Origin: Microcoleus vaginatus_C
Lineage (GTDB): Bacteria; Cyanobacteriota; Cyanobacteriia; Cyanobacteriales; Microcoleaceae
Direction: 5' to 3' (one strand)
Length of the DNA: 64,000 nucleotides
NCBI GenBank assembly: GCA_040004035.1
Contig: JAMPLN010000004.1
Shown here: piece after piece, positions 18,101-23,718 of the stretch
Layout of the letters: every line of letters starts with the position of its first letter
Numbering within the stretch: the stretch's first letter is position 1
Program-made: the position numbers and the translations under genes
Notes under the pieces: model-generated
Seen by the model: the letters and a program-made list of their open reading frames with translations, nothing else
Databases searched by the model: none
Told to the model about the DNA's origin: nothing

Positions 18101-18531
18101 TTCTCAACTTCCGTAATGATGTCTCTGCTATCGTCAAAAATGAGCTGAACCAAAACTTCACGCAGAACATCAAAAATACGATTTTTGCAGAATTGAAACA
18201 GCAACAATTCTACCTAGATATGAACTTGATCAAGTCAGAAGTTGAGAACTTCTACTCTAATCTGGCACAGTTTGAGAATCAGTTCTATTTACGCATTGAA
18301 CAAGGGGACACTCAACTGTATAACTGGACGCTGGAACAACTTATTGCTCTCCAAGGTTGCTTAACAGATCGTCAGGCTTTAGTGGATATGTTTGAATCTT
18401 TCGCCAATAAACTCAAAGACGAATTAGATAATGCTGAATGCGTTCGTCCCGATCGTTTTAGTTCTTGGGTAAGAACAGATATGCGGTCACAATTTCAACC
18501 TACGCAATCTCCGGGATTACCACAAGGTTAA
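15148..18531 (+). CDS. Mosaic protein: beta-propeller, two PPC-like modules, Thr/Gly linker, 31-residue coiled-coil repeats
   Basis: A 1,127-residue protein without a recognisable signal peptide. Residues about 15-235 contain repeating LYTLDLATGKATFIGE/KIDIKTGDTAVIGDTGF units typical of a YncE/DUF4394-like beta-propeller. Residues about 270-400 and 405-530 are two related beta modules, each opening with KENCY and containing FFDTY. Residues about 545-620 are a Gly/Ser/Thr low-complexity linker. Residues about 730-990 are a predicted coiled coil built of at least seven 31-residue repeats (NVVNLKVSNQTQ, NLVIQQMQ, DQR). A Trp-containing C-terminal region follows. The design suggests a large fibrous surface or scaffold protein. 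I do not recognise a named family for the whole. Confidence 0.7.
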   Translation: MSNQASNIPSVDLAIVPGTVYIQDCVSNQLSKLYTLDLATGKATFIGEIITEVYDIAFVDSQLYGIDREGDTTQLVKIDIKTGDTAVIGDTGFATAGLAYNAQRQTLHATTAKQLIALDLKTGKGTPVATVANKDYNCGEVAFDSKGIAYITLIGYEKKKLLARCNLDTSEVKTIGDTGFPGIGSMEFVGNVLYGVTGRFFNLGKDGQLIRINTKTGKGTLVAQTKPSGRWAGIAVYQPATEVSETVTSKVNTQATQAPQTTTTTGEETMKLLTIDTKENCYVINSAQMNSLQQNVAKSLTLDKGTFDIQITSGSYSYSADNTVAEPFVFLWIYGLDDSTFINTKTGVETGATWATLNGYNDKLQLDIKEKAVVCALFFDTYSGDNQGQVTVSITGNQQFNPQTLTVDSKENCYSLDGNYLSTLKKANANSIELAPGNYRVKIRESNATYGAEAKNFQLEPWALLLIQGGKFISKLTGIELSESWCSLNGFKDDVIFEVKQKTTLSGFFFDTYIEDNEGQVVLEINNISDLEVAQEYAQSSLQPGMGSSGSTVSVVGGGSTTSSGGTAVTTGGTTSSGGTRVTTGGSTTSSGGIPVTTGGTTSSSSTAVTTGGTTSSGTENIDISSGFNFSFDQDQMEQMWQQMAAQINSSITVTGDPNEKKEAYWDNLEKWLLKGYQTQAKDLGMKVARLEFMLKTLTQQMEVSFNQNFHNWSGYFNKNLNDLFISRIPRIVSEQVNLRISEQTQEIKHLVLQQMQTELNERVESVVNLKVSNQTQEVKNLVVQQMQTELEQRIENVVNIKIANQSTEINTQVINQMSADIDERISNSVNVQIANQSQEITNQVIQQLQHTIDQRVENVVSIKISDQTQNVKNLVIQQMQTYIDQRIDNVVNLKVSNLSQDINTQIVQQIQHDIDQRINAVVNLKIADQSQNIKNLVIQQIEANMDQRINTVVNQSSNHNVQLVTTNIVNDLDNRINTSLDNKILNFRNDVSAIVKNELNQNFTQNIKNTIFAELKQQQFYLDMNLIKSEVENFYSNLAQFENQFYLRIEQGDTQLYNWTLEQLIALQGCLTDRQALVDMFESFANKLKDELDNAECVRPDRFSSWVRTDMRSQFQPTQSPGLPQG
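17340..18120 (+). repeat. 93-bp tandem repeats encoding 31-residue coiled-coil units
   Basis: Seven or more consecutive units, each 93 bp, with the pattern (V/I)(E/D)NVVN(L/I)K(V/I)(S/A)(N/D)Q then Q(E/N)(V/I)(K/N) then Q(V/I)(I/V)QQ then (D/E)QR. Hydrophobic residues fall at coiled-coil spacing. DNA identity between units is moderate, so the array is old rather than a fresh expansion. Confidence 0.75.
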
Positions 18532-18556
18532 TCAGTAGGTAGACATATATCTTGGG

Positions 18557-18622
18557 TGTCCGAAGAAAGGAACGAAGCAATCCCAAACTGCAAGCGAATT
18601 GCTTCGTTCCTCTATTCGGACA
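18557..18622 (+). terminator. Long hairpin after the mosaic protein gene
   Basis: A 25-nt left arm (18557-18581) pairs with 18598-18622, with a few mismatches, around a 16-nt loop. The TAA of the gene lies 26 bp upstream. There is no T-run after it, so it could be a processed or Rho-type 3' end, or a REP-like repeat. Confidence 0.5.
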
Positions 18623-18662
18623 TGATGGTATTGATTTATGTTCACCGCCCACTGCTAAAAAA

Positions 18663-18715
18663 GCCATATAAATTAGGGTTCCAGGTAGGCCACCGGGAAC
18701 CCTAATTTATATGGC
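18663..18715. repeat. Perfect 20-bp inverted repeat with 13-nt loop
   Basis: GCCATATAAATTAGGGTTCC at 18663-18682 is exactly complementary to 18696-18715. The exact pairing over 20 bp suggests recent origin or selection on the RNA hairpin. It lies between the mosaic protein gene and the EamA gene and could insulate them. Confidence 0.65.
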
Positions 18716-18744
18716 ATGGGGAATCGGGCATCGGGAATTGCAAA

Positions 18745-18808
18745 TTGGTAACTAATGACAACAGTCAACAGTCAACCATTAACAGTCAACAGTCAACAGT
18801 CAACAGAT
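18745..18808. repeat. Heptamer tandem repeat (CAGTCAA)
   Basis: Five or more consecutive or near-consecutive CAGTCAA/CAGTCAAC units just before the EamA start. The reverse complement (TTGACTG units) follows the same gene at 19,725-19,760. It belongs to the short tandemly repeated heptamer class known in filamentous cyanobacteria. Confidence 0.75.
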
Positions 18809-18811
18809 TTT

Positions 18812-19687
18812 ATGGGTGAAATCGCCGCTTTAGGCGCTGCATTTGTCTGGGCTCTATCTTCCACCATCTGGCAGCGAGTGGGACAGCAAATCCCCGCAGT
18901 CGTGCTAAATTTGCTCAAAGGTGCGATCGCCCTTTTCATGCTCCTTGCCACTGTAATAATTTTAGGTAAACCCTTACCCGCAATCAACCCTAATATTTTA
19001 GCAATGCTGCTGATTAGTGGCGGCCTAGGAATTGGCATCGGAGACACCGCTTTCTTTATCGTATTAAAATATTTAGGCGCGAGACGAACGCTGCTTTTAG
19101 AAACCCTTTCTCCCCCTTTAACAGCTTTATTGGGCTTAATATTTTTGCAAGAAAAGTTATCGCCCATTGCTTGTACTGGCATTCTTTTAACAATCTGCGG
19201 CGTAGCGTGGGTAATTGCAGAACGAACAGCCGAAACAACCTTATCATCAAAACATCTTTGGCAGGGATTAGGTATTAGTTTATTAGGACAAACAACCCAC
19301 GCCGTTGGAGCAATTTTATCCCGCGCCGCCTTCACTCAAATAGATATAGATCCCCTGTGGACGGCGGCGTTGCGTTTGAGCGGTGGTATGGCAGTCATGC
19401 TGTGCTTTTTGAAGCCAACAAACCTTGACAGTTTCAAACAATTAAAATCCCAAAAAATATTAGCTACAATAATTCTGGCAGCTTTTTTAGGAACCTATCT
19501 CGGAATTTCCCTGCAACAGACTTCACTGAAATATGCACCCGCAGCAATCGCTCAAACACTCAGTGCGACCAGTCCCCTATTTATACTGCCTTTAGCGGTG
19601 CTGGCGGGCGAAAAAGTGAGCATTCGGGCTGTTTTGGGGGTAGTGGGTGCGATCGGCGGAATCGCCTTATTATTGGGTTTGAAGTGA
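18812..19687 (+). CDS. EamA/DMT family transporter
   Basis: About 291 residues from ATG at 18812. An in-frame ATG at 18755 exists, but its extra 19 residues are encoded by CAGTCAA heptamers and are probably not translated. Two homologous halves of five membrane helices each (EamA repeats) are evident: the first from GEIAALGAAFVWALSS, the second from LWQGLGISLLGQ. Members export or import small metabolites such as amino acids across the cytoplasmic membrane. The substrate cannot be read here. The gene stands alone, with hairpins upstream and heptamer repeats on both sides in opposite orientation. Confidence 0.85.
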   Translation: MGEIAALGAAFVWALSSTIWQRVGQQIPAVVLNLLKGAIALFMLLATVIILGKPLPAINPNILAMLLISGGLGIGIGDTAFFIVLKYLGARRTLLLETLSPPLTALLGLIFLQEKLSPIACTGILLTICGVAWVIAERTAETTLSSKHLWQGLGISLLGQTTHAVGAILSRAAFTQIDIDPLWTAALRLSGGMAVMLCFLKPTNLDSFKQLKSQKILATIILAAFLGTYLGISLQQTSLKYAPAAIAQTLSATSPLFILPLAVLAGEKVSIRAVLGVVGAIGGIALLLGLK

Positions 19688-19724
19688 TTAGATTTGATAT
19701 CAATTCCGGTGCCACCGGAATGAT

Positions 19725-19805
19725 TGTTGACTGTTGACTGTTGACTGTTGACTGTTGACGGGCGGGTCGGAAAACTGAATGGTTGAGTGTTAACTGTTGA
19801 CTCGA
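19725..19805. repeat. Heptamer tandem repeat (TTGACTG), inverted relative to the upstream copy
   Basis: Four to five TTGACTG units in a row (about 19,727-19,760), with a degenerate further copy near 19,785-19,802. Together with the CAGTCAA tract before the EamA gene they flank it as inverted repeats. Confidence 0.7.
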
Positions 19806-19983
19806 TTAGGCACGGCGCCGTCTCGAAAGCAGTGGGTAATATTAATTCCGATGCTACCGGATTTGATATCACAACTCCGACAAGTGGAAACAAAACTCTA
19901 CGGAGAGATTGAGAAGCAAATTGCAACCGATCGCGAGAAGGAAGAGGAAGTGATTTATGCTTCTCATACTTGGGTAAAATAAT

Positions 19984-20189
19984 TGGCAGAAGTACATTGC
20001 CGGATGTCCAGAAGTCGGCACAGTGTATCAATGCAAAACCATAGAAGAAGCGATCGCCAATCTTAAACAAGCTACAAAACTCTATCTCGAAGAACGTCCA
20101 TTATTGGAGCCCCGACTTCTTAAAGAAGCCGGGGCTCTAGCTACTCTTACAAATTGCAACTCATATCCCCAGATAATTGACTGAAACGC
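19984..20189 (+). pseudogene. HicB-like antitoxin remnant
   Basis: Read in the frame of 19984, the sequence gives KYIAGCPEVGTVYQCKTIEEAIANLKQATKLYLEE in two overlapping motifs (CPEVGTV and KTIEEAIANLKQATKLYLEE). This is the core of HicB-like antitoxins and of the related stand-alone family. There is no in-frame start: the preceding codon region is closed by TAA at about 19,979-19,981. The C-terminus runs through a hairpin repeat. No HicA toxin gene is visible beside it. It is a decayed fragment, or the survivor of a frameshift. Confidence 0.5.
20107..20137. terminator. 15-bp hairpin, likely bidirectional terminator
   Basis: The arms 20107-20121 and 20123-20137 pair with one mismatch (GAGCCCCG...CGGGGCTC) around a single A. 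It lies just after the stop of the minus-strand 2-OGDC gene and inside the HicB-like remnant. The same GCCCCGACTTCTT type of repeat is common in cyanobacterial genomes. Confidence 0.55.
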
Positions 20190-21784
20190 GCATTTTCTCG
20201 ATAGTCTACCGGACAATCAATCACGCAAGGGACATCTTGAGCCAGGGCTTCTTTCAGAATCGGAATTAAATCGGTTGCAGCTTCCACTCGATAGCCTTTT
20301 AAACCCATACTTTCAGCAAATTTCACAAAATCGGGATTGCCAAATTTGACGAAATCGGAATGACCAAAATAATCTTGCTGCTTCCATTCAATTAACCCGT
20401 AACCGCCATCATTAAAGATCAGCGTCACAAAATTAGTACCGACTCGCAAAGCAGTTTCTAACTCTTGACAGTTCATCATAAAACCGCCGTCGCCGGTGGC
20501 TGCTATTACTTTGCGATCGGGATAAACGAGTTTTGCAGCCACCGCACCCGGAATCGCAATTCCCATCGCCGCAAAGCCGTTGGAAATCAAACAGGTATTC
20601 GGGCGATCGCAATGATAGTGCCGCGCGATCCACATTTTGTGAGCTCCCACATCAGATATAAGAATATCTTCCGGGCCCAGGACTTGCCGCAAATCGTAAA
20701 TGAGTTTTTGTGGCTTGATCGGGAAACCGTCGTCGGCTGCATATTGTTCGTACCCAGCGCGAATATCCGCCCGCAATTGCTTAGCAAAAGGGTCTACTTT
20801 CTCCATGCGATCGGCACGCTGCAAAATTTCATTGAGGGAATCAGAAATATCTCCCACAACTTCTATAAGAGGAATATAACTGCTGTCAATTTCTGCTGGC
20901 AAAGATCCAATGTGAATAATCGGAATTTTTCCTTCTGGATTCCACTTTTTCGGGGAATATTCAATCAAATCGTAGCCAACAGCAATCACTAAATCCGTTT
21001 CTTCAAAAGCACAGCTAATATAATCCCGTTTTTGCAATCCCGTCGTCCACAGGGCCAAAGGATGAGTGTAAGGAATTACACCCTTGCCCATGAAAGTATT
21101 AGCTACAGGAATATTCAATCGAGTAGCAAATTGTGTCAAAGCATCGCTGGCGTTAGCGCGGATCGCGCCGTTTCCTACTAAAAGCAGAGGGCTTTTTGCC
21201 TTGGAAATTGCCACAGCGGCTTTATTCAAACTTTGGTAAGCGCCAAAAGTTTTTTCGCGGTTGTCTTTGGTGAGCGGATTTCCTTCAGCCGGCATTGCTG
21301 CGATGTTTTCAGGTAAGTCAATGTGAACAGATCCCGGCTTTTCACTTTGAGCTACTTTAAAAGCTTTGCGGACAATTTCTGCCGTCGTGCTGGGGCGAAC
21401 AATTTGAGCATTCCACTTAGTAACTGGCTCAAACATGGCGACCAAATCTAAATATTGGTGCGATTCTATGTGCATCCTGTCTGTGCCCACTTGTCCGGTA
21501 ATTGCTATTAAAGGAGCGCCGTCTAAGTTAGCGTCAGCAACTCCTGTCATTAAGTTAGTTGCGCCGGGGCCCAAGGTGGACAAGCAAACGCCGGCTTTGC
21601 CGGTGAGACGACCGTAAACGTCGGCCATGAAAGCGGCGCCTTGTTCGTGGCGAGTAGTAATAAATTTAATTGAAGAGTTTCTCAGGGCTTCTAGAATTTC
21701 TAAATTTTCTTCTCCAGGAAGTCCGAAGACGTATTCGACGCCTTCATTTTCTAAACATTTTACCAATAGTTGAGCTGTGTTCAT
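20147..21784 (-). CDS. 2-oxoglutarate decarboxylase (acetolactate-synthase-like ThDP enzyme)
   Basis: A 545-residue thiamine-diphosphate enzyme. The N-terminal domain has the catalytic Glu in RHEQGAAFMADVYGRLTG (about residues 45-62). The C-terminal domain has the ThDP/Mg motif GDGGFMMN...NDGGYG (about residues 430-465). By sequence alone it would be annotated as acetolactate synthase large subunit. The adjacent upstream succinic semialdehyde dehydrogenase gene (144 bp gap, same strand) matches the pair shown in Synechococcus PCC 7002 to convert 2-oxoglutarate to succinate and so close the TCA cycle. I therefore favour 2-OGDC. True acetolactate synthase is the alternative. Confidence 0.75.
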   Translation of the reverse strand: MNTAQLLVKCLENEGVEYVFGLPGEENLEILEALRNSSIKFITTRHEQGAAFMADVYGRLTGKAGVCLSTLGPGATNLMTGVADANLDGAPLIAITGQVGTDRMHIESHQYLDLVAMFEPVTKWNAQIVRPSTTAEIVRKAFKVAQSEKPGSVHIDLPENIAAMPAEGNPLTKDNREKTFGAYQSLNKAAVAISKAKSPLLLVGNGAIRANASDALTQFATRLNIPVANTFMGKGVIPYTHPLALWTTGLQKRDYISCAFEETDLVIAVGYDLIEYSPKKWNPEGKIPIIHIGSLPAEIDSSYIPLIEVVGDISDSLNEILQRADRMEKVDPFAKQLRADIRAGYEQYAADDGFPIKPQKLIYDLRQVLGPEDILISDVGAHKMWIARHYHCDRPNTCLISNGFAAMGIAIPGAVAAKLVYPDRKVIAATGDGGFMMNCQELETALRVGTNFVTLIFNDGGYGLIEWKQQDYFGHSDFVKFGNPDFVKFAESMGLKGYRVEAATDLIPILKEALAQDVPCVIDCPVDYRENARFSQLSGDMSCNL

Positions 21785-21928
21785 TTCCGTTTCTCTCCTC
21801 GGTTAATGGGGGTTTGTGGTCTTTTTAAACCGATCGCAAAAATACTAAATGGGAATTTTTAACCGCAGGTAAACGCAGATAAACGCAGACTTATGTAGAT
21901 TCGTGCGATCGGTTGATAGAGTGGGAGC

Positions 21929-23296
21929 TTATTTCACCCACACTGTTTTTATGTTAACAAATTCGTGCATTCCTTGGATGCTCAATTCGCGTCCGTAACC
22001 GGAGCGTTTGATGCCGCCGAAGGGCAATCTCGGGTCGGATTTTACTAAACCGTTGATGAATACCGCGCCGGCCTCTAGTTCGGAAATAAAGCGATCGCTC
22101 TCTGAGTTTACTGTAGTCCAAGCTGAGGCACCCAAGCCAAAAGATGTGCTATTTGCGAGAGCGATCGCCTCATCGATGCCTGCAACTCGGAATACTAAAG
22201 CTACGGGCCCGAAAAATTCTTCTTGACGGGCAGAGGCATTCGGCGGAATGTCTGCCAGAATAGTTGGCAAGTAGAAATTGCCGGCCTTCTCTGACAATGG
22301 GCGGCCACCTGTCAGAAGTTTTGCTCCCGATTGGACGCAGGTTTGCACTTGATTGTCCAAGTCTTTGAGGATTGCGGGAGTAGCTAAAGGGCCGATATCG
22401 GTTTCTGGCAACATCGGATCGCCTACTTTTAATTGCTCGAATTTTTCGACAAATCCTGTGATGAATTCGTCGGCAATCTCTTCTGCTAAAATAAAGCGTT
22501 TGGCTGCGATACAAGATTGACCGTTATTGAGCATCCGGGATGTCACAGCAGTTGATAAAGCTGCTGCTACATCGGCGCTGGACATCACAATAAATGGGTC
22601 GCTTCCTCCCAATTCCAGCACTACTTTTTTCAAATTTTTGCCTGCATTTGCTGCCAAACTTTCACCCGCTGGTTCGCTACCGGTGAGAGTTGCTGCTTTT
22701 ATACGATCGTCCCCAACGATATCGGCTACTTTGTCGGCGCCGACTAACAAAGTTTGGAAAACTCCTTCGGGAAAGCCAGCAAGCGTAAAAATTTCTTCGA
22801 TTTTTAAAGCGCACTGCGGCACGTTGGAAGCGTGTTTGAGCAAGCCGACATTGCCCGCCATCAGTGCTGGCGCCGCAAACCGAAAAACTTGCCAAAATGG
22901 GAAATTCCACGGCATGACGGCTAAAATAGCCCCTAGTGGTTGGTAGCGGACAAAGCTGCTGCTAGCGTCAGTGGTTGCCGGTACGTCTGCCATAAATTGA
23001 GCGGCATTTTTGGCGTAATAGCGACAAACTAAGGCGCATTTTTCCACTTCGCCGATCGCAGATTTGAGCGTTTTGCCCATTTCCAGGGTCATCATTTCAG
23101 CGTAAATTTCGCGATCTCGCTCCAAGATATCCGCAGCTTTCTGCATCCACAGGGCTCTCTGCTCAAACGGCAGTTGGCGGTATTTTTTAAAAGCTTGCTG
23201 TGCTAATTCCAGCTTAGCTTCTATTACCTCATCCGCGATCTGCTCGAAAGTTTTCAGCGTCTCTCCCGTTGCCGGGTTGATAGTAGCAATAGCCAT
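21929..23296 (-). CDS. gabD: NAD(P)-dependent succinic semialdehyde dehydrogenase
   Basis: A 455-residue aldehyde dehydrogenase. Cofactor-region motifs and PWNFPFWQ are at about residues 125-135. The general-base Glu is in LELGGSDPF (about residues 224-232), and the catalytic Cys is in NNGQSCIAAKRF (about residue 259). The 455-residue length and overall sequence fit the short cyanobacterial SSADH type. It would oxidise succinic semialdehyde from the next gene's reaction to succinate. An AGGAGA ribosome binding site stands before the ATG, and a hairpin leader lies upstream (see 23325-23359). Confidence 0.88.
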   Translation of the reverse strand: MAIATINPATGETLKTFEQIADEVIEAKLELAQQAFKKYRQLPFEQRALWMQKAADILERDREIYAEMMTLEMGKTLKSAIGEVEKCALVCRYYAKNAAQFMADVPATTDASSSFVRYQPLGAILAVMPWNFPFWQVFRFAAPALMAGNVGLLKHASNVPQCALKIEEIFTLAGFPEGVFQTLLVGADKVADIVGDDRIKAATLTGSEPAGESLAANAGKNLKKVVLELGGSDPFIVMSSADVAAALSTAVTSRMLNNGQSCIAAKRFILAEEIADEFITGFVEKFEQLKVGDPMLPETDIGPLATPAILKDLDNQVQTCVQSGAKLLTGGRPLSEKAGNFYLPTILADIPPNASARQEEFFGPVALVFRVAGIDEAIALANSTSFGLGASAWTTVNSESDRFISELEAGAVFINGLVKSDPRLPFGGIKRSGYGRELSIQGMHEFVNIKTVWVK

Positions 23297-23718
23297 GGTT
23301 TTATCTCCTGTGTGAAAAACACAAAACTCCCTGCTAGTTTTCAGCCTAGGCAGGGAGTTGTATCAAGGTATTACAAAATAGGAATTTACCAGCCACGTTT
23401 TCTTTCAGGTCTTGCCAACTTGCAAGTGCCGCGATTTGTTTAAATTTCTCTACTTTTAATTATAGTTCACAGTCTCGATCGCAAATCTTAAGAAAATTTG
23501 TCTTTCTGAAATCACGCACAAATCTCAAGAACCAGCTTTCCGGCCTGTTCCACAAAAGTTAAAGGTTCTTGTGGGGCGTCCCGCCCGCCCCTGAAAGCTT
23601 TATTCACAATTAATGGTGCAAGATGGATGAAATATCTTGTCTGGTGTCCCGCCCGCCTTGCATTCTCAAGAACAGACCGGACGGCCTGTTCCATTACACA
23701 TTTCTCACTTCCTCTCCC
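23297..23718. repeat. Intergenic region with gabD leader and dispersed GGACGGCCTGTTCCA-type repeats
   Basis: The right part (23,510-23,700) holds two copies of a dispersed repeat containing GTCCCGCCCGCC and CGGCCTGTTCC. Related copies lie at 32,270-32,335, 34,277-34,330, 53,440-53,462 and 63,300-63,420. A frame of 60 codons across it on the minus strand is repeat sequence and not a gene. The left part is the gabD leader. Confidence 0.6.
23325..23359 (-). promoter_or_regulatory. Hairpin with T-run in the gabD leader (possible attenuator)
   Basis: On the minus strand, AACTCCCTGC (23359-23350) pairs exactly with GCAGGGAGTT (23334-23325), followed by TTTGTGTTTTT and then the gabD ribosome binding site. 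A stem followed by Ts immediately before a coding region is the layout of an attenuator. It could equally be the terminator of an upstream transcript. Confidence 0.4.

Noticed and set aside
18755..18811. Longer N-terminus for the EamA transporter
   Set aside because: The extra codons are CAGTCAA heptamers. The start at 18812 fits the EamA fold.
20147..21784. Plain acetolactate synthase (ilvB) call
   Set aside because: The position beside SSADH matches the known 2-oxoglutarate decarboxylase pair, and no small regulatory subunit (ilvN) is present.
23512..23694. 60-codon frame on the minus strand after gabD
   Set aside because: It is made of the dispersed GTCCCGCC/GGCCTGTTCC repeat and has no codon bias or family match.
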